From contig OX031057.1 in assembly GCA_943736015.1 (NCBI GenBank), positions 45,222,501 to 45,286,500 on the forward strand: DNA of 64,000 nucleotides. The letters run 5' to 3'. Below the pieces are notes generated by a model that was not told the origin of the DNA, searched no databases, and was given only the letters and a program-made list of their open reading frames with translations. Below, in pieces: positions 43,201 to 51,589 of this stretch. This stretch comes from Tridacna crocea (taxonomy: Eukaryota; Mollusca; Bivalvia; Cardiida; Cardiidae). Position 1 is the stretch's first letter. The number at the start of each line of letters is the position of its first letter. The translations under genes and the position numbers were made by a program.

Positions 43201-46200
43201 AAATTTTGAGTATCGTTTGATGTGTAACTCGTAAATACCTTCAACTTGGACAAATCTAAAATTACACCATTTGGTACACAGTTAATCCTAAGACTGCTTA
43301 GCACAACCCATTGACCATTTGAAGACAGTGTAGATTAAGACCAGACAGCAAAGAATGTGCATTCTGATCTTGGATCTACACTATCCAACAAGGAAACAAC
43401 AGTTGCTCAACTTGATCCAGACATATGAACTTACTCGTAGTATTCAGCAGCTTTTTCCAGGCAGTCTTTAACCTCAGGTGGGAATTCCCCTGGGTCCTGG
43501 TTCCCAGATCGACCTGTATGTTTCCCTTTTGCATGGTACACATTGCCCAGATTGTACAATGCTCTTGCTTCCCCTATCTAATCAAAGAACACATAATGAC
43601 TTTAGTTAAACTCATGCAGGGAACCACTCAGGATTATTCATAATCAAAACAAACTTTAGTGGTGCCAATGCTCGACTGCAATAGCTTTTAGCGAAGCTTT
43701 TAAAACAAGTAAGGGGCATTACTGTGTCAAATATATACTGATGGTTACTTAGTTTGATTTCCTCTTTGAACAGTTTTCAAAAGTTTAAGTTTGAACTAAA
43801 TATCTTCAGTAATGATAGAGATACAGGTGCTATAAATTGTCAGAATTGTTGTGCAATACAGTCAACGGTGACAACAGGGCTGTGACAATACATACCTCAA
43901 TGTTTTCTTCAAAAACAGCCAAGTTAAACAGCTGCCAAACATTCATCAACTTATTCAGAAAAAATCTTTCATAGGGAGAAGCAAAGAAAGAGTATTACAC
44001 AAATTTTTGTAAAGCAAACCAAAAAGTAGATGTGAATGAAAGACAGGGAGAGTCAGAAGGCAAGGAAGGAATAGAAGGAAGGTGGAAAGTTAAAAGGAGG
44101 GAGAGCTGTATTATGTAAATGTATACACATACTCTGTCTTTTAACTCTCTAGAGAGTTCTAAATGCCGTAAACAGCAAGCTATAGCTTCATCAAACTTGC
44201 CCAGTACTTTGAGAGTATTGCCCAGGTTGCCACTAGCTTTTGCTTCACCGACTCTGTCACCCAGGGTTCTGCAACAAAAAAGTACCAACATGCTTTTGGG
44301 AATATTCAAGTCATAACCATAGAAATAAAATAGAAAACTTTTGATTTTTTTTTTTTTTAGGGAAAAACAACAATTTCAGTTGACAAGCAATTTCTACCTA
44401 AGACAGGTAACCCATTCTCTGTGAAATTGGAGCTTAATGCATCTCTACGATGCAATTTATTAACCCTTTGCCACACAATAATGACTTTTAAAGAACCTGA
44501 GGAAAAAGCCCTTTGAAAACATTGTGGGAAAAGGAGAAAATACTGGTAACCAGCATTTTCTCCTTTTCCCACAATGTTTTCTACCCTATCAAATGAAAAT
44601 TGCACCATTTGAGCCACATTGAAATTGTCATCCGCAAATGCTTTCAATTTGGACAAGCTTAAAATATTGTAGTTTGGTAATGAATTAAGCAATATGGTCT
44701 GCAACAACTGAAAAGGGGCATTCAGACATTTGAGTAAAGTGTCATCTCGGATCAGCCTGCGCAGTCTGCACAGGCTAACCTGAAACAATACTTTCTGTTT
44801 TCATGTAATTTTGTATTTTGTGCTAGTCTACTGTATCACAAAATCCAATATAGTCATAAAGTGCCTTGTCAGATTAGCCTGTGCGAACTGTGCAGGCTGA
44901 TGAGACAACACTTTATGCAAATATCCCAATACCCCTTTTCATGTGCTGCAAGCCATATAAGTATGGATCCATAAAATCTATTTTATACAACTGGCTAAAT
45001 CCTGAGGTACACTGATCTATTTGCATGCAGAAAAATTACTATAAGCAGAAAGTTCTCACCCAGGTGAACCTACAGAGATTGCAGGCTAACCCAAATCCAT
45101 ACTTTTTTCAAAAGCATTAAGCCTTTTCACAAACCATAGCTCAAGCATTTCTATTTTGTGCCACTTGTACTGGCTTTATCTGCTAAACAGTGTTGTTTAT
45201 CATTACAAGAGCTTTGTACTTTTTAAATATCCCTTCCAAAGTCCCAAACAACAATAAAGATAATTGGGAAGAAGAATGTTACAAACTTTTACTACTTATC
45301 AAGATTGACAAGCATGTTCATTGCCAACCCTAGTATATGCGGCTAAAGTTTACTCACCTTGTTTTTAATTTCTTGCTCAGGTTCATAAACACAAAGAGTG
45401 CATGACAAAAGTTGAAAGTTAACAGGTAAGAGAGTTTCATCTTTCTCTGAACTAAAAGCTACCACAACCCTCTTCCAGCCTGCCCTCTTCCCAGTAAGTC
45501 TTTAATCAATCCTTTACCACACAATCCCGACTTTTAAAGACCCTGTGACGGAGACCCGTTGGAAACATTGTGGGAAAAAGGAGAAAATGCTTTTAAACAG
45601 CATTTTCTCCTTTTCCCACAATGTTTTTCTACCCTTTCCAAAGCAAAAATTTATTTTTGAGTCAAAGTACTTTTGTCGTCTGCAAATGCTTTCAATTTGG
45701 ACAAGACCAAAATTTTGTTGTTTAATAAAGAGTTAAATCAATGGAAAAAGCCTTTCCCCTAACATTCAAATGTATCTCCTACATATCACTAAAGCTCCTG
45801 ACACAGGGAGTGATTTTGATTTCAAAATTGAAAATGTTAATTACTCTCCACTAAACTCTCTATTGTAGGTACTCATTAGAATTGTCTGGATGAGACATAT
45901 CTAATAAGTACCCACAACAGAGGGTTCTGAAGAGAAATAGTGGATTTAGAAAACCATCAGCCCCTCTTCTCTGAAGATCTGTATCACCTAGAATGCTTTT
46001 TACAATTGAGTCTAAAAATCAGACTGTCTGCTATGACAAAAAGGAGCTTCTTACCTTGCTAAATTGAGATCATGTTTATGGTATTCTAAAGCTTTTCCAA
46101 ACTCCTGTAAGTAGAAGTAGGCATTTCCAAGCTGACTATATATTGCACTTAATGTTTTTAAGTCATCAGTCCCAGAATTAACTGCAGCCTCAAAGAACTG

Positions 46201-46278
46201 AACTCCTGTTCTGCAGTCACCTGCTTTACACAGCCGCTCCCCTTCAAGGGCTAACTCCATACAAGTACAATCCATGCC
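31014..46278 (-). CDS. GPSM2: GPSM2/LGN/Pins: TPR-GoLoco G-protein signalling modulator (complete)
   Basis: Eleven exons join in frame from ATG 46275 to TAA 31014, 617 codons. The N-terminal ~350 residues are TPR repeats (MELALEGERLCKAGDCRTGV, LKTLSAIYSQLGNAYFYL, GEAKASGNLGNTLKVLGKFD, RALYNLGNVYHAKGK, GRACGNLGNTHYLLGNF, ERRAYSNLGNAHIFLGEFE, EAQACYSLGNTYTLLKDYDK, EGRACWSLGNAHTALGK) that in this family bind NuMA/Mud and Inscuteable. The linker has SRRHSMERMELMKLTP, the conserved phosphorylated RRHS site. Four GoLoco motifs follow at about residues 439-461, 493-514, 542-565 and 575-598, each with the (D/N/E)QR triad (IEDQR, MNDQR, IDDQR, LEEQR) that holds G-alpha-i-GDP. The protein ends in GKKKKK. 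It orients mitotic spindles at the cell cortex. Whether ATG 46275 is the true start is open: the exon begins 3 nt earlier after an acceptor, so a 5' exon exists. Introns are full of transposons. It equally represents AGS3/GPSM1, since invertebrates usually have one gene. Confidence 0.95.
31995..32188 (-). CDS. GPSM2: GPSM2 exon, GoLoco 2 and start of GoLoco 3
   Basis: CTCTGCAG acceptor, AGTCAA|GTAAGT donor. Encodes STPDSETFLDMVAGIQGSRM then NDQRANLPQFPGLNSQAVIN, and DDSFFEMLMRSQ. The third motif is split by the intron. Confidence 0.95.
32359..32587 (+). mobile_element. TTAA MITE in GPSM2 intron
   Basis: TTAACCCATTACCACACAAT to GGTAACCATTTAA; hairpin with a centre change (GGTAACCACC). Confidence 0.92.
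32976..33203 (+). mobile_element. TTAA MITE in GPSM2 intron
   Basis: ATAACCCTTTACCACACAAT to GTGTGGTAAAGGGTTAA. Confidence 0.92.
33329..33491 (-). CDS. GPSM2: GPSM2 exon, GoLoco 1
   Basis: TTTTCAAG acceptor, ACACAG|GTAAGT donor. Encodes ALSPEDDGFFELLSKFQGRR then IEDQRCSLTVSDRNG. Confidence 0.95.
33570..34018. mobile_element. two partial MITEs in GPSM2 intron
   Basis: A decayed minus copy at 33570-33760 and the right half of a plus copy at 33868-34018 (GCTGGTAACCAGC to GGTAATGAGTTAA). Confidence 0.75.
34215..34385 (+). mobile_element. MITE, decayed
   Basis: CGAAACATCATGGAAAAAGG, ACTGGTAAACATC, TTGTTGCCTGGAAATGCAAT. Confidence 0.6.
34541..34767 (-). mobile_element. MITE, left of a back-to-back pair
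   Basis: Hairpin AAATGCTGGTTTCCAGGATT; right end GGGAAAGGGTTAA directly abuts the next copy's TTAA. Confidence 0.88.
34768..34996 (+). mobile_element. TTAA MITE, right of a back-to-back pair
   Basis: TTAACCCTTTTCCGAACAGT to GGGAAAGGGTTAA. With the opposite-strand copy at its left it would make ~225-bp dsRNA in the GPSM2 pre-mRNA. Confidence 0.92.
35035..35204 (-). CDS. GPSM2: GPSM2 exon, linker with RRHS site
   Basis: ATACAG acceptor, GAGGAG|GTAATT donor. Encodes YRRAGVSRRHSMERMELMKL then TPDKKDDFSNGGARPKIPKV. The serine in RRHS corresponds to the phosphorylated serine of vertebrate LGN and fly Pins. Confidence 0.94.
35355..35496 (+). mobile_element. half MITE beside a splice donor
   Basis: AACCAGCATTTTCTCTTTTT to GGTTTGGAGAAGATTTAA; ends 12 bp from GPSM2 exon 35508-35634. 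Confidence 0.8.
35508..35634 (-). CDS. GPSM2: GPSM2 exon, end of TPR array
   Basis: TTTCAG acceptor, GAATGT|GTAAGT donor. Encodes IGDETGQVTAQMNLADLRSV then LGINDPGVTSERKDMDHTDV and GM. Confidence 0.93.
36203..36414 (+). mobile_element. TTAA MITE in GPSM2 intron
   Basis: TTAACCCTTTATCAAACAAT to ATGGTAAACGGTTAA; deletion near the CCTGAGAAAG block. Confidence 0.9.
36667..37863. mobile_element. TA-flanked DNA element with CAGTCAAACCTG ends
   Basis: CAGTCAAACCTG at 36667 is mirrored exactly by CAGGTTTGACTG ending 37863, each flanked by TA. A subterminal word GGYKGYKCTTATACAGG or its complement occurs about five times near the ends (36677, 36711, 36730, 37749, 37820). No transposase frame; non-autonomous. 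It contains the MITE at 36952-37179. TA duplication suggests the Tc1/mariner-like group. Confidence 0.88.
36952..37179 (-). mobile_element. TTAA MITE nested in a DNA element
   Basis: TTAACTCTTTACCAGACTAC to GGTAATGGGTTAA, inserted within the CAGTCAAACCTG element. Confidence 0.92.
37902..38166 (-). CDS. GPSM2: GPSM2 exon, TPRs 6-7
   Basis: TTGCAG acceptor, AGAGAG|GTAGGT donor. Encodes KTLQIAKQLGDKALEAQACY then SLGNTYTLLKDYDKAIEFHM, GRACWSLGNAHTALGK and YASKHLEISRE. A DNA transposon ends 37 bp downstream of the donor. Confidence 0.95.
38578..38806 (+). mobile_element. TTAA MITE in GPSM2 intron
   Basis: TTAACCCATTACCACACAAT to GTGTGGTAAAGAGTTAA; one arm mismatch (CACTGAGGG against CCCACAGTG). 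Confidence 0.93.
38874..38897 (-). repeat. copy of a GPSM2 exon edge and splice donor
   Basis: TTACCTATTATGGTCAGCAG is the exon 39119-39234 3' edge plus donor (TTACCTATAATGGTCAGCAG) with one change, 241 bp away. It sits between two MITE remnants. Confidence 0.8.
38915..39112 (-). mobile_element. MITE, decayed, abutting a splice donor
   Basis: TTTACCACACACAAAAAATA to GTGTGGAAAAGGATTGA; ends ~6 bp from the donor of exon 39119-39234. Confidence 0.75.
39119..39234 (-). CDS. GPSM2: GPSM2 exon, TPR 5
   Basis: TTTTCAG acceptor, TATAG|GTAAGT donor. Encodes RLAIAREFGDKAAERRAYSN then LGNAHIFLGEFEVAADHYR. A decayed MITE ends ~6 bp past the donor and a copy of the exon edge lies at 38874. Confidence 0.94.
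39419..39643 (-). mobile_element. TTAA MITE in GPSM2 intron
   Basis: TTAACCCTATCCCAAACGAC to GGGAATGGGTTAA, perfect hairpin. Confidence 0.93.
39711..40035. mobile_element. decayed MITE halves
   Basis: A plus right half (39711-39850, CCAGCATTTTCTCC to TTTGATACAATTA) followed by a worn minus copy. Confidence 0.65.
40204..40327 (-). CDS. GPSM2: GPSM2 exon, TPR 4
   Basis: TTATAG acceptor, CAAGAG|GTATCC donor. Encodes ANLAIVQELGDRAAQGRACG then NLGNTHYLLGNFSQAIIYHQ and E. Confidence 0.94.
40605..40700 (-). mobile_element. possible tRNA-derived SINE head
   Basis: On the minus strand AGTGTAGCACAGTTGGTAG resembles an A box and GATGGTTTGAATCTG a B box ~35 bp later. Decayed. Confidence 0.45.
40813..41041 (-). 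mobile_element. TTAA MITE, first of a pair
   Basis: TTAACTCTTTACCAAACAAC to GTGTGGTAAAGGGTTAA. A stray MITE start (CCCTTTACCAAACAATCCAG) lies just upstream, so this may be nested. Confidence 0.92.
41038..41257 (-). mobile_element. TTAA MITE sharing TTAA, same orientation
   Basis: TTAACAAATGACAAAATTCT to GTGTGGTAAAGACTTAA; hairpin centre altered. Confidence 0.87.
41281..41415 (-). mobile_element. half MITE
   Basis: CTCTTTACCAAATGAAAATA to ACATTGTGGAAAAAGGAG, ending at the hairpin. Confidence 0.75.
41575..43070. mobile_element. TA-flanked DNA element with CAGTRGATTCCRCTTA ends
   Basis: TACAGTAGATTCCGCTTAT at 41573 is mirrored by TAAGTGGAATCCACTGTA ending 43072. Words like GCGAATAAGC and CGATTAAGCG recur near both ends. 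No transposase frame. Ends and TA target resemble pogo/Tigger-type elements. It sits in a GPSM2 intron. Confidence 0.85.
43110..43283 (+). mobile_element. MITE, decayed
   Basis: AGAAGACTTTGGAAAAAAGA, ACCTTCAACTTGGACAAATC, CATTTGGTACACAGTTAA. Confidence 0.65.
43327..43385. repeat. AGATCAGACTGCACA-type palindrome
   Basis: AGTGTAGATTAAGACCAGAC, then GTGCATTCTGATCTTGGATC and TACACT form a near-palindrome; best preserved member of the family noted at 8322. Confidence 0.7.
43435..43577 (-). CDS. GPSM2: GPSM2 exon, TPR 3 and loop
   Basis: GATTAG acceptor, ACTACGA|GTAAGT donor. Encodes IGEARALYNLGNVYHAKGKH then TGRSGNQDPGEFPPEVKDCL and EKAAEYYE; the G..GEFPPEV loop is a family hallmark. Confidence 0.94.
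44133..44268 (-). CDS. GPSM2: GPSM2 exon, TPR 2
   Basis: TTGCAG acceptor, ACAGA|GTATGT donor. Encodes RTLGDRVGEAKASGNLGNTL then KVLGKFDEAIACCLRHLELS and RELKDR. Confidence 0.94.
44460..44688 (+). mobile_element. TTAA MITE in GPSM2 intron
   Basis: TTAACCCTTTGCCACACAAT to GGTAATGAATTAA. Confidence 0.93.
44730..45170. repeat. cluster of GGTCAGCCT-type palindromes
   Basis: CGGATCAGCCTGCGCAGTC/TGCACAGGCTAACCTGAAAC, CAGATTAGCCTGTGCGAAC/GTGCAGGCTGATGAGAC, and a third worn copy, three in a row inside a GPSM2 intron. Confidence 0.7.
45507..45736 (+). mobile_element. TTAA MITE in GPSM2 intron
   Basis: CCTTTACCACACAATCCCGA to TTTAATAAAGAGTTAA; centre altered to GCTTTTAAACAGC. Confidence 0.9.
46055..46278 (-). 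CDS. GPSM2: GPSM2 exon with putative start, TPR 1
   Basis: Acceptor TTCTGCAG precedes GGCATGG; donor GCAAG|GTAAGA. Encodes MDCTCMELALEGERLCKAGD, then TGVQFFEAAVNSGTDDLKTL and SAIYSQLGNAYFYL, then EYHKHDLNLAR. The ATG has G at -3 and +4. Vertebrate LGN has ~20 extra residues upstream; none could be found here. Confidence 0.93.
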
Positions 46279-46424
46279 CTGCAGAAGAAATAAAACATTG
46301 TGTATGCATGAATAAGGTTAATAACTTATAGAACACTGCATATAAGGGCAAGGGAAAAAGTCCAAGTCTTTGCAGACAACAAATTGAATGCAGCTAAAAT
46401 AATGGAATCTGTGAATGAAAGAGA

Positions 46425-46593
46425 CGAAAGCACTTGCAGACCACAAAATAAACATAACTCAAAAATGGAAATTTGTTTCCAGCAGGGTAGAAAACAATTG
46501 TGGGAAAAGGAGAAAATGTTGGTTACCACAATGTTTTCAAAAGGCTTCTATCTCAGGGTCGTAAAAACCAGGGATTGTTTGGTAAAGGGTTAT
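46425..46593 (-). mobile_element. MITE, 5' of GPSM2
   Basis: CACTTGCAGACCACAAAATA to TTTGGTAAAGGGTTA; one hairpin arm deleted. Confidence 0.8.
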
Positions 46594-47071
46594 AACTTGG
46601 GTAAAAACTTTTGGGGTGAGGGACAAAAAAGGGTAAAATTGACAATTTTTTTGTTTGCCTTAAACCTCGACTAACTCATACAGAAATTACCAGCAGTACA
46701 GATAGCAAATAACAGGTGGCTCCAATACATGTAATGGTAAAAATTTGTCTTTGAAAGGGAAGAAAACACTGCAGTAAAAAAAGGAGAAAATCTTGCATAC
46801 AAGCATTTTTTTCCCTATCTCCAAACTTCTTCCACAAGCTGATAAGCTTGTCAAATCATCCCTTTGAACAGAAGTGTAGACCAAGATCAGACTTCACACA
46901 ATATTTTTTTTTTAAATTGTTTGCCTCAAACCTCTACTTACTCACACAATAAAGTTATGCACTATAATGTTAGGTCTACACAGTCCAATATGGTGAAACT
47001 AATTCTGCAAAAAGAACTTTGAAATCACAATTTACTACTATAATTATGAGCCATGCTTTGGCAAAGGGGTC

Positions 47072-47742
47072 TTAACTCTTTACCAAATGACGAAATTTTA
47101 GCCTTGTCCAAATTGAAAGCATCTGCAGACGACAATTTCAATGTGGCTCAAATGGTGCAACAGTTTATTGATAGGGTAGAAAACATTGTGGGAAAAGGAG
47201 AAAATGCTGGTCACCAGCATTTTCTCCTTTTCCCACAATATTTTCAAGACTTCTTTCTCAGGGTTCTCATGAATGAATGAATGAATGTTGTTTTATGGCG
47301 CATCGACAACTTTGGTCATTTAGCGCGCATATCTATGTTAAAAGATAATAAACGTGGAGTTGTTTAAACTGAATAAAGTTTAAATGACAATAAAAGAATT
47401 GAATTAAGAAAATTTAATGCATAAAGGGCATCATCGAGTTACAGGGCAATCCCTATATACTCAAATGTTTTAAATGATAAGAATTGAATTAAGAAGAATG
47501 CATAAAGGGCATTATTGAGTTACAGGGCAATCCTTATATACTCAAAAGTTTTAAATGATAAGATTTAAGAAAGTGATAAAAAGGTTTAAACTCAATGTTG
47601 GTTTGATAAAAAGAAGTTTTTTAAATGAAAAAGAAATATGTGTCATTTATAATGTGCATAAAATATGATATTGAGTGGCTGGGCATTCCCTGCCTACTCA
47701 CTCAGGGTTCTCAAAAATAGGGATTGTTTGGTAATGGGTTAA
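47072..47742 (-). mobile_element. TTAA MITE split by a retroposon
   Basis: TTAACTCTTTACCAAATGAC to GGTAATGGGTTAA; its right arm is interrupted at CTCAGGGTTCTCA by the insertion 47270-47700. Confidence 0.93.
47257..47713 (-). mobile_element. SINE-like retroposon with 13-bp target duplication
   Basis: CTCAGGGTTCTCA occurs at 47257-47269 and 47701-47713. The 431 bp between end (minus strand) in CGCCATAAAACAACATTC and an ATTC tail, and contain ~83-bp near-duplicate blocks with GAGTTACAGGGCAATCC. No tRNA boxes seen. Variable-length duplication plus simple tail indicate retroposition. Confidence 0.85.
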
Positions 47743-48028
47743 TGCATATCTGCAATGCATGATACCAAGCAAGTAATCACAGTACATGTATTTTACATCC
47801 CTAAAATCTGTTTTGAACAATAACCTACAGAATCTCAACATTCAGTGGATCTTTGACATAGAATAGAAAATTGATTAAGTGTGAACAATTTCGGCCCAGG
47901 TCAGCCTAAGCAGAATGCATAGGCGGACCTGTGTCAATACTTTTTGCAAATGCATGAAGCCCCATTTTCACAGAGCATGACTCATAATTATAGCTTTTCA
48001 CTAGTTGCCAGAAATCCTTTTAGTTGTT

Positions 48029-48125
48029 TTACCCTTTACCACACAATGTCAAGTTTTATCAATGTTGAGGAAGAAGATTTTTTGAAAACTTTGTTAGAAA
48101 AGGGAAAAATCCTGGTACCTGGTAG
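48029..48125 (+). mobile_element. MITE fragment
   Basis: ACCCTTTACCACACAATGTC to AATCCTGGTACC. Confidence 0.7.
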
Positions 48126-48509
48126 TTAAACAGAAGTACTATACCCATCGTGACAGAAAAAAGGGAAGGAACACATTTTAAACCCATCTATTACCTTAAC
48201 ATGTGACATCTGACCCAATCAATGGGGGGAAACTGTCAGTTGCTATGGTTACATGTGTATCTCTGTTACTATGACATTGACTGTCTCTAACTGCGTCTTT
48301 GTGGTATCCCAGTCTGAAAAAGATTACAAGGGAAAAGAATTTAACTTCTTTGTACTCTTCCTGCCATCATATGGAAGTACTAATTTTTAAAACTTTTATA
48401 TCAGCTTTTACTTAAAATTTTATATGCAGATTTATCCCGTCACATAAGTACAGGCCAGGTATGGATCTATCAATAACTACCTTGTCTAAATAACAAACCA
48501 TGCAAACCT

Positions 48510-48744
48510 TTAACTCTTTACAAAACAACAAAGGTTCAGATTTGTCTAAATTAAAAGTATGCGCACACTTTACTTTAAATGTGACTCAAGTAGTGAGATA
48601 CTGGTATGTCATTGAAAAGTTAGACAACAATTTGGGAAAAGCAGAAAATGCTGGTTACCAGCATTTTCTCCTTTTCCCAAAATGTTTTCAAAAGCTCTCT
48701 TCCCTCAGGTTGTTAAAACTCAACATTGTGTGGTAATAGGTTAA
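48510..48744 (-). mobile_element. TTAA MITE, left of a pair
   Basis: TTAACTCTTTACAAAACAAC to GTGTGGTAATAGGTTAA. Confidence 0.9.
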
Positions 48745-48947
48745 CTCCTTACCACACAATTTTAACAACCCTGAGAAAGAAGCCTTCTGAAAACATTGTG
48801 AGGAAAGGAGAAAATGCTGGTAACTAGCATTCTCTCCTTTTCCCACACTGTGAACAATTTTCTATTTTTGAGCTACTTTCATTTTGTCGTCTGCTAGTGC
48901 TTTGAATTTGGAACAGTCTAAAATTTTGTCATGTGGTAAAGAGTTAA
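48741..48947 (+). mobile_element. TTAA MITE sharing TTAA, opposite orientation
   Basis: TTAACTCCTTACCACACAAT to ATGTGGTAAAGAGTTAA. Confidence 0.9.
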
Positions 48948-49070
48948 AAGAATGGTAATGATCATAATTAACATACAAAGAAATGAAGACTTCTGGATTT
49001 AAAGGTGAGTATTTAGAATTTTCACATCCCATCAAATCAAAAAAAATATATATCACTAAAATTTATATTA

Positions 49071-50659
49071 AACAAGAGGGCCAAGATGGCCCTGGATCGC
49101 TCACCTGAATTTTTGAGATGACCATAGTCTATTTTTTTTTTGAGGTATTGAAACATTGGAACCAAATTTATAATTTTGCCAAGCAATTTTCAAAAGGTCA
49201 CCTGTAAAAGTCATTTCGAAATCTGACCATCAGTTTCAAAAAGAAGAATTTTTAAGAATTCTTCATTTCTGTATAAGAGCAAGTAGCCCCCATCCACGAG
49301 AGCCATGTTTCTTGATGGATCAAAATTTACGAACAAGTTTTGAAAAGGGTCACCCAAGGAACATCTCTCTGAAATTATTTCAAAATCTGACCAGGGATTC
49401 AGAGAAAGAGAATTTTAAAGAATTTCATCATGTCCGTATAGTGCAAGTAGCCCCCATTCACAAGAGCCATGTTTCTTGACGGATCAAAATTATATGTACA
49501 GCTTTTGGAAAAGGTCACCCAAGGAACATCTCTGTCAGATTATTTTAAAATCTGACCACGGGTTTCAGAGAAGAAGAATTTTCAAGAATTTCTTCATTTC
49601 CATATAGTGCAAGTAGCCCCCATTCACTAGAGCCATGTTTCATGGCCAATCAAAATTTCGCGAACAGTTTTAGAAAAGGGTCACCCAAGGAACATCTCTG
49701 TGAAATTATTTCAAAATCTGTCCAGCCATTTCAGAGAAGAAGAATTTTCAAGAATTTCTTCATTTCTGTATAGTGCAAGAAGCCCCCATTCACCAGAGCC
49801 ATGTTTCTTGACCAATCAAAATTTCGCGAACAATTTTTGAAAAGGGTAACCCAAGGAACAAGTCTGTGAAATTATTTTATAATCTGACCAGCGGTTTCAG
49901 AGAAGAAGAATTTTTAAGAATTTCTTCATTTCTGTATAGTGCAAGAAGCCTCCATTCACCAGAGCCATGTTTCTTGACCAATCAAAATTTCGCGAACAAT
50001 TTTTGAAAAGGGTCACCCAAGGAACAACTCTGTGAAATTATTTCAAAATCTGACCAGAGGTTTCAGAGAAGAAGATTTTTTAAGAATTCCTTCATTTCTG
50101 TATAGTGCAAGAAGCCCCCATTCACCAGAGCCACATTTTTTGACGGATCAAAATTTCACGAACAATTTTTGAAAAGGGTCACCCAAGGAACATCTCTGTG
50201 AAATTATTTCAAAATCTGACCAGAGGTTTCAGAGGAGAACATTTTTAAAGAATTCCTTCATTTCTGTATAGTGCAAGAAGCCCCCATTCACTAGAGCCAC
50301 ATTTTTCAACGAATCAAAATTTCACGAACAAGTTTTGAAAAGGGTCACCCAAGGAACATATCTGTGGAATTATTTCAAAATCTGACCAGCGGTTTCAGAG
50401 GAGAAGATTTTTCAAAAAATTTGCTAAAAAATTCCATTTGGTTGCCATGGCAACCAGAGTTTTTAATGGAATCAAATTCTGTGAACAATTTTTAAAGAGG
50501 ACCTCCCAAGGAACATTCCTGCCAAGTTTGGTCCAAATCCGCCCAGCGGTTTAGGAGGAGTTGATGTTTAAAGAATTGTTGACGACGCACGACGGACGAC
50601 GGACACCGGATGATCCTAAAAGCTCCCCTTGAGCACGTTGTGCTCAGGTAAGCTAAAAA
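49071..50659 (+). mobile_element. pearl-type (Helitron-like) bivalve element 2
   Basis: Starts AACAAGAGGGCCAAGATGGC and ends with hairpin GAGCAC GTT GTGCTC then AGGTAAGCTAAAAA. Seven ~166-bp core units (markers GTCACCCAAGGAACATCTCT, AGCCCCCATTCACCAGAGCC, CTGACCAGCGGTTTCAGAG) begin near 49350, 49515, 49681, 49847, 50012, 50179 and 50344. GTTGCCATGGCAACCAGAG and a GACGGACGACGGAC tract precede the 3' hairpin. Non-coding. Confidence 0.9.
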
Positions 50660-51117
50660 CAATACAAATCATCAATAATTAAGAAACATAAAATTATGAA
50701 AAAAAAATTATTTTTTTTATGGTATTCCCTTAAAAGGCTATGTAGCCTCTTAAGCTATTTTTAGATTTCCTGCCAAAAATTGAAAAAGCACTATGGGAAT
50801 GTTAAATAACTAATGATGCTAAAACTCGATAACATAACAAATATGTAATTATTTTCCATAATGTCTTCTACAGATGCTATGTTTGAAGCTTCGTCTGTAT
50901 GTTTCCAGTATGTAGATGAGCGAGTTGCTCATGTAAAAATAGACCATGTTTCCCGTCGGTGTTGACCTGGGCTGCAGTAAACCTCTAATTTCTCTTGTTG
51001 TTGGATGCTTTTCGACTACTGGGGTTTTATGAATGAAAGTTATAAGGCTTTGGGAGCATAAGGATGATTTTTTTGTATTCTTGTAAAACTTTCGTCCCAA
51101 AATCTGAAGAGCCACCT

Positions 51118-51352
51118 GTAACTCTTTACCACACAATCCCTACTTTTAATGACCCTGAGAGGGAAGCCTTTTGAAAACATTATCATTATGGGAAAAGAAA
51201 AATATGCTGGAAACCAGCATTTTCTTCTTTTCCCATAATGTTTTCTACCCCTCCCAAAACTAATTTAGATTTTTTATTAACATTTGATTTTTCGTCCACA
51301 AATCCTTTCAAACTGGACCAGTCTAAAATTTTGTCGTTTGGTAAAGAGTTAA
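51118..51352 (+). mobile_element. TTAA MITE
   Basis: GTAACTCTTTACCACACAAT to TTTGGTAAAGAGTTAA. Hairpin arms carry a paired change (ATTATGGGAAAAG with CTTTTCCCATAAT) and a small ATTATC duplication. Confidence 0.92.
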
Positions 51353-51589
51353 GGCATATACATGTAAAGACAATAAAAAAAGATATGTTTTAAATGATGG
51401 GCTCTTTCTTTTAATAAGGCCAAGAAACAGCGTAACAGAAAATGCTGCTCCTTTATCATTACAATCTGGATTGTCAGGTAAAATATATTAATCGTATAGA
51501 AAACTTTGTGGAAAAAGGAGAAAATGCTTGTTTTAGGTAATTGCTCCCTTTCATTTCCATGTGGAATTTTGGATCATTTTTTGTACGTA

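Noticed and set aside
43897-43965. Minus-strand open segment NKLMNVWQLFNLAVFEENIE with GAG|GTATGT
   Set aside because: It would break the exact phase between GPSM2 exons 44133-44268 and 43435-43577 and has no counterpart in the family.
45356-45440. Possible extra GPSM2 exon with an AACAAG|GTGAGT donor
   Set aside because: No convincing acceptor, and exons 46055-46278 and 44133-44268 already join in frame with full TPR continuity.
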